35,008 bases of DNA from Elysia marginata (lineage: Eukaryota; Mollusca; Gastropoda; Plakobranchidae), in contig BMAT01000127.1 in the NCBI GenBank assembly GCA_019649035.1, forward strand, positions 310,910-345,917, read 5' to 3'. Position numbers and translations under genes: made by a program. Below, piece by piece: positions 11,690-22,373 of the stretch (position 1 is its first letter; every line of letters begins with the position of its first letter). The notes beneath the pieces are model-generated. The model was not told the origin of the DNA. It saw only the letters and a program-made list of their open reading frames with translations, and made no database searches.

Positions 11690-11770
11690 TTACAGCGCTA
11701 TAAAGTCCCTCGCCATGGGGAGGGGACCTGAAAAGTGTGAGTCCCGGGGTTCGAGCCCAGCCATGGTAGA
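11690..11770 (+). mobile_element. possible tRNA-like B-box fragment
   Basis: GGGGTTCGAGCCC at about 11747-11759 matches a tRNA T-loop/B-box with four of five stem pairs. No convincing A box is present upstream, so this is at most a decayed SINE head. Confidence 0.25.
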
Positions 11771-11794
11771 TAGAAGTTTGGAATAAATTTCACA

Positions 11795-12026
11795 CAGGGG
11801 TGCCACCCTAGCTTTGCCTAAACTTCATTGTAACAAATTCAATCTGGTTTTTTTTTTTTAGAAATAAAGGATCATATGCGTGGAGCTGCATTATTTTTTT
11901 ATAATAAAAAAAAACACCACAGACGAAATGAAGGGTAATAAGGAGTAATAGTCGAATAATTAGAAGCATCTCAGTGCGGAAATCCAGCCAGACGTTCAAC
12001 TCCTTTCTCAAAAAATGCGCCACTTT
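11795..12026 (+). repeat. dispersed repeat family, copy A
   Basis: Copy A starts near CAGGGGTGCCACCCTA and carries the hallmarks GACGAAATGAAGGGTAATAAGG and AGTGCGGAAATCCAGCC (11973-11989). Copy B (12106-12276) repeats it in the same direction, and copy C (12306-12372) repeats its central part in inverted orientation. The hallmarks recur near 31.6 kb. The family is non-coding and is probably a non-autonomous DNA transposon, but the terminal repeats are not clear enough to assign a superfamily. Confidence 0.65.
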
Positions 12027-12105
12027 AATTGGCCAAAGGCGTTGAAAGATATTTTCTGTATCTTTAAGAGTCGTACAGTTGGCAGGATGGAAGGATTTAC
12101 AAAGA

Positions 12106-12276
12106 GAGGTTCCACCCTAATTCTAAGCCTAAATTTCATAGTAGCAAATACTCTGATTTTTTTTTATAAGTAAAGGATCTTGAGCAACGAAATGCACTGT
12201 TTCATTATAACAAACATTGTTGACGAAATAAAGGTTAATAAGGAGTAACTTTTGACAACAATGAAAAGTGGCACTC
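12106..12276 (+). repeat. dispersed repeat family, copy B
   Basis: This is a diverged direct copy of the preceding repeat, roughly 70 percent similar by eye. Shared blocks include CCACCCTA, GCCTAAA.TTCAT, a T run, TAAAGGATC, GACGAAAT.AAGG and AATAAGGAGTAA. It ends at AGTGGCAC, followed by a C run at 12275-12287. Confidence 0.6.
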
Positions 12277-12305
12277 CCCCCCCCCCACTATTTTTTTAAA
12301 TTAGA

Positions 12306-12372
12306 AATTACTATTCATCACCCTTCTTTTCGTCAGTAATTTTTATTATAATAAAAAAAAATAATGCAGCTC
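12306..12372 (-). repeat. dispersed repeat family, copy C (inverted)
   Basis: The reverse complement of this segment matches 11883-11952 of copy A from GAGCTGCATTATTTTTTT through GACGAAA.GAAGGGT.AT. With copy A it forms an inverted pair about 490 bases across. Confidence 0.6.
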
Positions 12373-12645
12373 ATGGCCGAGGACCCATATTTCCTAAACA
12401 TCAGGTTAAATTTAATACCATGATGTTTAGGGCTTATCTTGGGTAACCCCTAGCTTGTGTAGCCCCTGTAAGGAAATCCTTCAATGCAGTTTTTACTCCT
12501 ACTCTTCAGTAATTTATGAAGGTATATTAAAGGCCAACTTGAAAACCCATGGTAAACGCTTCGGGTATAGCGCAACATTTAAATAGCCCATTTATAGTTT
12601 ATACAACTATCTGTTTATATATTTTCAATGACAAATTGCACCTAC

Positions 12646-12762
12646 CTTCTCGAGGAACGCGTTAGCCCATTTGGTAAACGTCTTTTTCTGAATGTAAACT
12701 CTTTCATCCTGCAGGGCTTTAATACGGCCCTTCTCAAAGTTCTGAGTCTCTAAATTGGACAT
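12646..12762 (-). CDS. SPTBN5: first coding exon of a spectrin-type protein, probably beta-heavy spectrin
   Basis: Read on the minus strand, the 39 codons from ATG (12762-12760) to 12646 start MSNLETQN and contain [17 protein letters not shown] followed by [20 protein letters not shown] near residues 27-32 is the signature opening of the first calponin-homology domain of the beta-spectrin/plakin actin-binding pair. The short leader before FEK and the LQ.ER..IQ spacing fit beta-heavy spectrin (fly karst, worm SMA-1, human SPTBN5) better than conventional beta-spectrin, which has a longer N-terminus, or plakins. Beta-heavy spectrin is a very large cortical protein that crosslinks actin at the apical membrane of epithelia. 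The exon ends in phase 0 at donor GTAGG (12645-12641). The start is secured by an in-frame TGA at 12783-12781 and an A at position -3. The next CH-domain exon was not found in the window. Confidence 0.75.
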
Positions 12763-12909
12763 TTTGGCGTTGGCCTGAGCTCAGTGGAAGCTACAGTTGC
12801 ACATCAGGTTCACTAATAATAAATACTCCAGGAACAGACGTATAATCCTCCGGATTCTCTTGCAGTTCAGAGGTCCCGGGATGTGTCTTTAGCCGATTTC
12901 TCTCTATCT
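12763..12909 (-). other. 5' untranslated part of the spectrin-type exon
   Basis: The exon appears to begin at 12909, directly after a strong minus-strand acceptor (TTTTTTTTCCACAG, ending at plus coordinate 12910). This implies a non-coding exon further right, which I could not locate. The 147-base leader holds one small upstream open frame of seven codons (12804-12781, MCNCSFH). Its TGA stop lies 18 bases before the main ATG and in the same frame, so it may dampen translation or allow reinitiation. Confidence 0.55.
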
Positions 12910-12910
12910 C

Positions 12911-15900
12911 TGTGGAAAAAAAAGACAAAATAAATTTACTAGAGTCTACGGCAATAGGACCGTGCTAAATTCTCTCTTTTGGCTACTTGTAAATAATTAG
13001 AAACAGTGTACACGGCGGAAAGTGAAGCCATGCCGTGAGAGAGGCTTGAAATCTATTCGTTACGCGCAGTTCATAGCCTCACAATCACGATGTTCACATA
13101 CCGCGTATCAAATTTTCTACTCAAAACAAAACAAGAAAATCTTTACTAATGATAGCTACAGCGCCCACAAAGGCTCGTTGACTTCTTCGGGAAAAAACAC
13201 ACATAAAGTAGAAAAATACCTGTAGTGTGAGTTGGGGGTGGATCGGTTAGTGAAAAGCTTTCATTTTTTTTTATCTCAAACCCTCTTTGTATAAAAGCAC
13301 CGACAGTAAAATATAAACAACAGCTAAAGAACAATGAATTAGAACACACTGAAGTTATTGAATTATGTGAAATTTTTTTCTATATTTAATCGTTCAATAA
13401 ATGCTGATAGCAAATAAATATTGTTTTTAAACCCGAATAATTAAAAAAAAGTTGAGAAACTGAAGGATTTCTTGGGTCAATGTACACGCCAGGATAATGC
13501 AGAATTATAATTTCTTTGGAGGTGAGCTAACAAAAAGAAAGATTTTCCGTCATCCAGAAACATCTACACACACAACAACCCATGCCTGTGTCGACATCCT
13601 CCGTTGTTTCTTCTTACTCCCAGCCTTCAACTAAAGGTTGCAATCGAAAGCCGCATTGGCATGCTCGTCATAAAGAATAGAATAAAAAGGTTCAAAAGAA
13701 TTCAATATCCCCCACCAGACAATGTGTTGGCGATCTTGACCTGAGGTCATGGCACACGGCCAACGGAGACAGAGGCTAGGATTAGAAGGAAGTGTTCCCA
13801 TACAATATCGGACGACACACAACAAAACCGCAGTTTACAAGATTGACAGCACGTTCAAATCTTCGCCACAGCATTAGGAATGTAAACTATCATTATGTTG
13901 GAATCATAATTGCTCTTAGTTCGACACAAGTGCCGAGTTTCTAATCACAGACCGAAAGATTACAATGACAGAGGCCGTGATCTCAAGATCAGTATTAATT
14001 AATTGAGCTATCACTATAAAGGTCAGAGCGGCAGGGACGGGATGTTACGGCTGCAAGTCACAACTAAACGGTAAAGCCAAAGAGGTCTGATCAGATATTT
14101 AATAAGTATGATAATTGTAAACAAACCCTTACACGTTTAACTTAGAAGATAGAAAAAATGAAACGCAAAGGCACCCGAAAAACTGTAACCGAGAAGCCAA
14201 CACTAAGCACATTTATCAGTCTCTATCTTTAACACTACTGTGCTGTATGCCGGCCTTCTTCCATGAGACTGCTGTCGGATGCAGGCTATTTTGGGCCACT
14301 GCCACTAGCATGGCACAAAAACGTCAACCAAATAGGACATTATGCAAGTACGTATTCACATTTTGGCTTTATCCAAAAGCATCGATTTCTCAACAGGCAT
14401 GACTTTAGGACAGCTGTGTTTACATTGGAGGTGACGCATTATGTTAATTTTGATTGTTTGACCTTTTTCTGAAAATAATAAAATACGCTTGAAGAGTTCG
14501 ATTCAGTTTTTTAAAGAGCTGGTGAGCGTAAAAAATAAAGTGCAGGTAAAAGCTAAAAATACTAAACAAATATTATTGTATGTATGAAAATCATGTCTTA
14601 CCTCCGTACCTCCCAAAGTATATAGCAAAGTATGGTCGATTTAAGAAGAGTAAGCTTAAAACTGAGCAGTTTGAAAGAAAGCTATCTACCATCCTCCATG
14701 TGGCATAGAAAAATTAATGTAGAAGCCTTCAAAAAGCTGGCATTTATTGTTGCCGGGCGGTCTGAGACAGAAAAAAAAACTATGGCAAGTAACGCGTGAA
14801 AAGCGAATATTAAATATCAATAAATTTGCACAAAAACAGTCTTACAACGTCAAAATATCATAAAAACAGACCTCAAAGTTTTAGAACAAGGTTTTACAAA
14901 ACCAACATTAGCAATTTATTCCTCCTTTTATGAGAACCGTTTCAGAAACTACTAGATGTCATCACATCCAGGCACCTATCCAGGAAATGGTACTATTTCT
15001 ATAGCGTCCACACATAGCATTTTTGTTGATAAATGATGGACAAAACAATATGTGGACATAATTATAAAGAATGGATTATGCCTTCCGCAAGTCCCTCCCG
15101 ATAAGACCGTCTCAATCTTTATCAGCCACCAAAGTCCGCGCACGCTCAAGTCACGCTCTGCAAATATATGAGTCACATCCTGTATGATAGTCCTGCAAGA
15201 ACGGAACCTTTGCTGTCTGGGATTTTGCTCACCACCACTAATCTATTCACGAAGACTGTGAACTCACACAAGTTCAAATGTGGCATGCACTAGCATCGCT
15301 GCTAGCCTTGAAGGAAACAAAAAAGGTCAAAGGTTATGCAGTGAGGTGGGGCTGCCGACTGCTTTGTCTCGCATTCTATGGCCTTGTGGTTTGAAGCGTT
15401 TATGGTACCAAAGGGTTATGGTCGCCTTTTGCCATAACAATAGAAGATTGGTGTATATATATGCATATATTTATTTCATTATTCTTCTAAAAAATTACTA
15501 GAAAACTTCAACTAAGTGATAATTGTTTACTAATTTATTCTCCTCAAAACATTTTCACACGCAACCAATTTGATAGCAGTATTGCAAAGTTCTATGAAAT
15601 ATAATTACCAATTCTTTTTATAAAGTATAGAAAGAAAAGCCGTCGATGAGAAACGAGCAACAAAACAAACGTAACCTGAAGCTTATGGCGCATATAGGCT
15701 TTGAAAATCCATCAGATAAGATAATTGCAGTTGAGAAAAACATATTGGGTGGATTAAAAAACACGTAGTTGAAATGCGGTAGAGAAGATGAAGCTAACCA
15801 AAACAATGCATGGAAGGTCAAAACAACCTCCCCCTCCCCTACCTTCTCTTTGAAAATGGGAAAATTTCAATCACGAAAAGATTTCATATTGCGGTGTATA

Positions 15901-17880
15901 AGTACTACAGAGTGGGAGGCTCGCAGCTGATGATGGCACACGAGATCCCGTATTGACCTACTTGGCCACATTTTTTATCGGATTTAACATCCTGCTAGTA
16001 CGGCTGGGCTGGAGAGGAAGACGGGGAAAAGACAACCGGTTTTTACAAAGATTTGACAAGATCGTTCTTGGTCCTGAAACATATCATTGATTTAAACAAC
16101 AGTTTTCAGGATAACGTACCATTTTCAATCACTCTTTCAGGTTCAAGACCTTCAAAGTACACACTGTATTAGACATTGCTGTAAAGTACTGATAAAAAAG
16201 AGGGAATTTTTATCTCAAGAAAATTATCAAGTCGCTTAAGTTTAGTAAAAATAAACAGGTAGATCTATAAGGTAAACGATAGAAAAAGAAAATGCAGAGA
16301 AAGAGAGAGAGGGGTGAAAGAGATAGAGAGAGAAGGGGGGGGGGTGAGTTAGAAAGAAACGAGGGAATAGATGACAAATTATAGCAAAGACAAACAAATT
16401 GCGCATGAAAGACGAAAGTTAATTAATAGTAGCTGGACGTACTCGTAGTTTGGATGCATGTACAAAAGACACTGAGCTTGAAAAAAAAAAAGAAAGAAAA
16501 ATGCATGAAATTAAAGCTTTAAATTAAGGCAACTCTGCACCTCTTTGTTACTCGTTGTAAGTGATCCCGCAAACAAAATGACAGGGCTATAACAAAGTTT
16601 GCCAAAGAAGAAGAAAACTTAAGGCATGAAATCGAAAGGCGTGTCCATGTCAAGCCCCGTGTATCAATTTGTCAAGCGACAGAATCCCAGAAACCGAGGA
16701 AGGTAACAAAAAATACGTTTCTGGATCGAGAGAGTGCTCGTTCTTCCAAATACCCTATGAGATTTTGTCTAGCTTAGAGAAATGGTAGATCGTGTTAGTG
16801 ATTTGTCGATATTACTAAATCATGCCGGTTAATTTTGCCAGGACTGCAAGATCAACGCTGTAAAATCTGGGATATTCTTCATAAACGAGGACGCAAACAT
16901 TAGCCTTTCTGAATACATTAACCTACAAAAGGATTTATTTAAACAACATTCCTAAACTCTGAAATAAAAAGACATTCTGAAACAGATTGCTGCGCCGCAA
17001 TGGTAAATACTGCCTTGAAGCACTATTTTTTGAAAATATTATACTGAGTCAAAAAAAACCCAACTAAAACCTATTTAACTTCAAACCGAAAAAACCCACC
17101 TCAAATGCGACAGGATGTCCATTTACTTTAAAATAAGCTCATGCAAGAAAATCCGTTTACTTCACAGTACCTATAAGACCCAAGATATCAGACCAGGTAT
17201 GTTTCGTCTGTGCTGTTATGCAATCCTTTTGTCACTAGATCTCGTTGTCGCTATCAGTATGCATACCCTCCGACTTGACCAAAATGCTTCCACAATGGCC
17301 TCTCTGTGCTGTGCAACGTATTGGGGATCTACTGCCTCTCAACCCAGTTTAAGGTTTGGGGTTTTGAAATCTTAAACAGTATAAAGTAAATTGTCTAGAT
17401 TCCATGCTTATAACCAAACATAAAGCCATATTATAGACGCAGGCAAAAAAAAGAGTCTAGACTACATTTTTTTTAAAAATTATCGTCTTTCGTGAAGCCG
17501 AAGGCCCGTCACATAAAATTCAGAAAAAAACGAGCCATAACTTCTGCATTTTGCAATCATAAAATACAGCTAGGAACATAACTTTGTAAAAAGTTACTGT
17601 CACGCCTCAGTTATTTCTCAAATCTAGACGAATTGTGCAATGTCATCCTCTTATTTCAAAAACTGCTTCGTATAGTTTCAAGGTTACATTTGCGTCTATG
17701 TTATTGTGAAAGGCTATTGGTTACCAGTAATCAGTGTTTTAGTCGCTCGCAATGTGTCCCCAGGTGTGGACGATTGCGATGGAACTTATGCAATTCAACC
17801 CAATGCTTCTACTGCTATTATTGACCCTCCTCCTCCTCCGCAACCTATATTCAATAAAAAGCTAACAAAATATTACAAAC
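12911..17880. other. non-coding stretch upstream of the spectrin-type exon
   Basis: No exon, promoter or RNA gene was recognised. It should include the intron before the spectrin exon, and possibly that gene's promoter. Small features seen are a GA-rich run ending in about 10 G at 16300-16346 and a degenerate tRNA-like string on the minus strand near 13980-14020. The open frames present are all under 90 codons and unrelated. Confidence 0.45.
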
Positions 17881-17888
17881 ATTGCTAC

Positions 17889-18121
17889 CGGGTACTTCTA
17901 CTACTATTACTACTACTAGTCTACCACTACTGCTCTGTTCTGCTGCCAGAACTGGAACAAAACTATTATAGCCGCTATGATCATAATTACAAAATACCAC
18001 CACTAACTGCTTTTATCAAAATAACAAGCACGGCGGCTGTTGCTGCTACTCAGATTGCTGCTGCTGCTGCTGCTACTACTACTACTACTACTACTAAATG
18101 AAATATTGTAAAGGTATGAAA

Positions 18122-18172
<51 letters not shown>
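17889..18172. repeat. CTA/CTG trinucleotide microsatellite cluster
   Basis: Interrupted CTA repeats begin near 17895. (CTG)6 followed by (CTA)7-8 lies at about 18055-18096, and a pure CTA run with a CAC end lies at 18122-18172. On the opposite strand this reads TAG then CAG, the same order seen on the plus strand at 18608-18655. The long frames here (such as 17706-18101) are repeat translations. Confidence 0.9.
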
Positions 18173-18309
18173 AGTCATCATCTATGCATCACCACTACTA
18201 CTAATACAACAACTGCAATAACTACAACTGCGGTTTGCAACAAATAACACAGCATCTGTTTTTGCCTCAAACACCATCACCACCACTACTACTAATAGTA
18301 ATACTACGA

Positions 18310-18332
18310 CTGGTAGTAGTTGTAATAGTAGC

Positions 18333-18395
<63 letters not shown>

Positions 18396-18655
18396 CGTGG
18401 TAGTTGTCGTGGTAGTGGTAGTAGTAGCTGTCGTGGTAGCGGTAGTGGTAGTAGTAGNNNNNNNNNNNNNNNNNNNNNNNNNNNNNNNNNNNNNNNNNNN
18501 NNNNNNNNNNNNNNNNNNNNNNNNNNNNNNNNNNNNNNNNNNNNNNNNNNNNNNNNNNNNNNNNNNNNNNNNNNNNNNNNNNNNNNNNNNNNNNNNNNNN
18601 NNNNNNNAGTAGTAGTAGTAGTAAAAGTAGTAGTAGCAGCAGCAGCAGCAGCAGC
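18310..18655. repeat. TAG/CAG microsatellite interrupted by an assembly gap
   Basis: TAG repeats with CAG, CGT and GGT variants run from about 18310 to 18457. Positions 18458-18607 are 150 N, so the true array length is unknown. The array resumes as (AGT)n and ends in about six AGC units at 18655. The frames of 125 to 179 codons across it are artefacts of repeat plus N. Confidence 0.92.
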
Positions 18656-20680
18656 TAGAAACCAGTCGCATACATTGCAGACTCGGGCATTCACATTCTT
18701 CATTTGAATTATATTTTCCAAAATTCTGTGTATGTTGGCATCTATTCTTAATCTGTCATGATTACAGAAACGTCGTCATCTTACCAAAGCATTTGCTAAA
18801 TTCAGATTCTTTTCTGTATCACGACACAGATCTGAATACTGGTGCGTGACGATTGCGCCAAATCTCTGAAACCCTCCTAAAACACATCACGTCAATGCAC
18901 TAAAATACACAGCACACAGGAGACGTGTGTTGATAATCTGCGTCTTGAAAACGTGTTTTTTAATGTGGAATGTTACGCTTTGGAGTTCACATGTCACACG
19001 TGACTGCGTTAGTCGCTAGACTATTTATGCCTTTCGCCGGTTGTTTTTTTTTTTTTTAGAAGAGAAAAGGTTTAGCATGAAGGCAGGATGATGGGTGGAG
19101 AAACATAAGAAGAGATAAACATGTTGACATAAAAGCAAAGGACGAGGTTGTAAAACCAGAGAGGAAAATAAAAAGAATATAGGGAATGAGAGCAATAAAG
19201 AGATTTTACTTAACTTTACACGCACTTTAAAGAGAGAGCGAATTTATCAGACTAAAAGAGATGAATATGGATCTAGATAAAAATAAAAACGGTCCGATAG
19301 ACATCGATTTTTTAATCGCTAAATGCGGCTAACTTCATATCTTGTTATATCAGGCAGATGTCAAAGCGACCTTAAACTAAGGAGTCGCGAACACGGACTT
19401 TATTAAAATCCTGTAACAAGAGATGAGCATGTATCATTGTGGTCCTATTAAAATGTTTTAACGCCCCTTTTGGCTCCCTGAGTTCCAGTATGCGGACACC
19501 CACAGCCATTGTCCTTTGCCACTGTCAGAAGTCCAGCTTCATTTTCCTGACACGGCTTGTAATGATCCCAGAAATGTTAGCCCCTCAGCTTAGATTTACT
19601 ATGTCGAGTTCAACACTCATACATACACTAGATAATTTTACCACGTTATCTTTGTAAAGTTAACAAGTGTCTGCAAGATGAGAAAGACATCTCAAAGTCA
19701 CCAATTACTTCGGACTGCATCGATTACTATTTACGATAAGAAATACAGCTGTCTCATTATTCGATAAAACATTCGGCTGTGCGTGGAGGCACTTATCACT
19801 AAGCTAACTAAATCAAGCAACCAAAACAAACTTTCGACTTCCTTTTAAAGACACTAGAATATGGGAAAACAGCAAAGAGAAACGGTTAGGTTAGTAATAT
19901 GCTTAAGACGCCACCTTCAAAAGTAAAACCGTGTCTTTCAGAATATGACGATAGCTTACATACTTAACTATCAATCGACAGAGATTCGCCATCTCCCATA
20001 ATAGTGTTCTATACTGTCTCGATCGGCGAGTAGGTATGTTCGGCTGTATCAAAATACAAAAATACTTTATCTTAGCGTGGTCCATAGGCATCAAACAATA
20101 GTTCTGTTAAAAGAAGCACCGGTGTATCACCCAAGAACCCTTAAAACCTAGAACAGAAAAAATGCAGGGTCGAGAGATTTTTGCCTGCGGGGTTTTAACC
20201 CAGCGCTGCACTGACCACTCCAAACTTGGTCAGGCGAGAGCTAGATTCTAGCATTTTATCTGTCTGATGCAACCTTAAAACGCACCTATGTTTGGTCAGT
20301 CTGATTGGGCGTCACTGATTGGAACTGCTTGACATCCACGGGGATCCGGCGTAGAGCACCTAGGTCAAGGCCAAATGTTCTAGTCGGTCGCCTGGAACAG
20401 ACCTCGATTAATTAAGAAACGACTGTCTGGTGCTAGTGTAGCGGTAAGGGACAAGCTTTGTCTTAGCCAGGCGGTAGACCTTAAACAAACACTTGCGCTC
20501 AAGAGGCGGAGAGTACAGTGCAAAAAATTTTCTACTGCCCACTCCTCAGCGGTTCTATACAGCTAGCTAGCTATCCAATAATGGCAAAGAGCAGAAACTT
20601 AAGTATGACCCTATGACCAGTATTCACTTTATATGTTTTATTCGCTTAGATAATTAAGTCTTCTAAACAGATGGTCGCTC
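18656..20680. other. non-coding stretch without a recognised gene
   Basis: A T run of about 14 lies at 19045-19058. Two very weak tRNA-like strings occur: on the minus strand at 20160-20215 (B-box-like GGGTTAAAACCC) and on the plus strand at 20431-20478 (A-box-like TAGTGTAGCGGTAAGG). Neither is good enough to call as an element. Confidence 0.45.
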
Positions 20681-20696
20681 TGCACTAATTTTTTTT

Positions 20697-20716
20697 TGCA
20701 ATTGGCGCCAATTGCA
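20697..20716. promoter_or_regulatory. 20-bp perfect palindrome with inverted CCAAT and E2F-like core
   Basis: TGCAATTGGCGCCAATTGCA is a perfect 20-base palindrome. It contains ATTGG and CCAAT back to back around GC, and its centre TTGGCGCCAA matches the symmetric E2F-type site. A T run precedes it at 20690-20697. No promoter or gene is evident next to it, so function is unknown. Confidence 0.5.
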
Positions 20717-20860
20717 CCTTTCTTGCTCTTGGTGATTAATACGAAAGTATTGACCAAATTAAAATATAGAATGAGATAAGGATTAAGCCGTGATTATCAT
20801 AACCGTTATGATGGCAAATGAAAATAGTGCGGCTGATGATAATAACGTTGAAAGTTTAAT

Positions 20861-20890
20861 GGTGATGATGATGATGAGGATGAAGATGAT
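20861..20890 (+). repeat. GAT microsatellite
   Basis: A short imperfect run of GAT/GAG triplets with no coding context. Confidence 0.8.
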
Positions 20891-21149
20891 TGGAACGCCA
20901 CAAGTAATAACAATTAAGAATGGTATTTTTTCGGTGTTCTGAACTTTGTGTCGTATGTGTGGTTCAGGAAACAAAACGACTGGTACTGTGTGAAGGAAGT
21001 AATGAAAGAATCTCATTGCATCAAACATGGATTAAAAGAGTACAGTACCTGCAGTCGAAAAACTAATGATAAATCATTTTGTGAGTGCACTAAGATCACC
21101 ATTTTGTAATCATTTAAAAAGACCCATAGCTTCTTTGAATATTTTAATG

Positions 21150-22047
21150 CAATCTTACTGTTCATTTAGAAAATGCTCTTAGAAACGCAAGGAGCAAAGA
21201 GACCCTCCAACAAGTCCTCCCAAATGAAATCATACGCCGACGACATAGACTTTGTAGGAACAGACCCACCAAACATAAATGACATCGAAACATCACTCAA
21301 AAACTTCAGACTGAAAGTAAATGTCGACAAAACAGAACACACAGAGCTGAGAAAGGATAAGGAGGATTGGAAACTAACCAAGAAAGTAGGGTCACTCCTC
21401 GGCAGCAAAGAAGATATAGATCACAGGAAACACTTATCAAACGTAGCCCTCAATAAACTATCTAACATATGGAACAAACCAGACAAAGTAAAACAAAAAA
21501 CAAGGATTAAACTGTACAACTCTTTAGTCAAGTCCATACTACTTTATAACTGCGGTACATGGGCTCTAACAACAATAGATGAAAAGAGACTTGACTCATT
21601 TCACCGTAGACAATTACGAAGAATCCTAGGAATCCATTATCCAACTAAAATTACAAATCAGTCACTTTACAAAAAGTGCTCAGAAACCCTAATCTCCCTA
21701 CAAATTTTAGAACTAAGGTGGAGGCTCTTTGAACACATTCTAAGGCGAGATAACTCTATTCCAGCAAATCTCGCAATGCTATATTATTTCAACGAGAACT
21801 CAAATAGAGGCAGAGGAAGACCAACAACAACCCCCCCGATAACCCTAAACAACGACCTGAAAAGACTGCAAAACAAAGATGTCCAGCTGACAACAAAAGA
21901 GGACCTGCACAAGCTGCAAAAAATAGCATCGCAAAGACAGGAGTGGATCGCTTTCACAGCGGAAATAAAGAGGACAGCCGAAGCTGCGAGGCCGGATGAC
22001 CAAGCTAGCGGAAGGCACTAAGTCAGTCAGTAAGTCAATCTTACTGT
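21150..22047 (+). mobile_element. 5'-truncated LINE insertion with 12-bp target-site duplications
   Basis: The insert 21162-22035 (874 bp) is flanked by a perfect 12-base direct repeat, CAATCTTACTGT, at 21150-21161 and 22036-22047. It consists of the 3' part of a non-LTR retrotransposon reverse-transcriptase frame followed by a 14-base tail built on GTCA/GTAA units. Truncation at the 5' end, a simple-repeat 3' end and target-site duplications are the marks of target-primed reverse transcription. The perfect duplications and unbroken frame suggest a fairly young insertion. Confidence 0.88.
21173..22021 (+). pseudogene. non-LTR retrotransposon reverse transcriptase, C-terminal fragment
   Basis: The open frame of 282 codons shows the reverse-transcriptase active-site box YADD at residues 21-24 (21233-21244), then a thumb-side NVDKTE (50-55) and GSLLG (73-77). 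The typical LINE C-terminal segment follows, with LYNCGTWALT (about 127-136) and FHRRQLRRILGI (about 147-158), and a Gly/Arg/Pro-rich stretch lies near residue 217. The palm motifs before YADD, including the first catalytic Asp, and any endonuclease domain are missing because the copy is 5'-truncated, so it cannot be active. A TAG stop (21167-21169) precedes the ATG in frame, and the ATG is probably an internal Met of the source element. The tail motif resembles LINE families I recall from sea slugs and other marine invertebrates; I do not place it in a named clade. Confidence 0.88.
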
Positions 22048-22199
22048 CGGATCAATGTATGGTTTTAAAATTGGACTATGTAATTTTAACAGCACAAAGA
22101 TAATGTGTAAAAAATGTTTAAAAAATCAACAACAATAATGGAATTTCTCTTGGAGAACCTGGTGTGTGTAGACATAATTTTTTTCCCTACCTCAAGTTA

Positions 22200-22373
<174 letters not shown>

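Noticed and set aside
13980..14025. tRNA-like string on the minus strand with TAGCTCAATTAATTA
   Set aside because: The B box is absent and the arms do not pair; too degenerate to call.
18182..18721. Long frames on both strands across the N gap
   Set aside because: They consist of microsatellite translation and unknown residues.
20160..20480. Two tRNA-like strings (GGGTTAAAACCC minus; TAGTGTAGCGGTAAGG plus)
   Set aside because: Each has only one of the two promoter boxes and no SINE body or target-site duplication.
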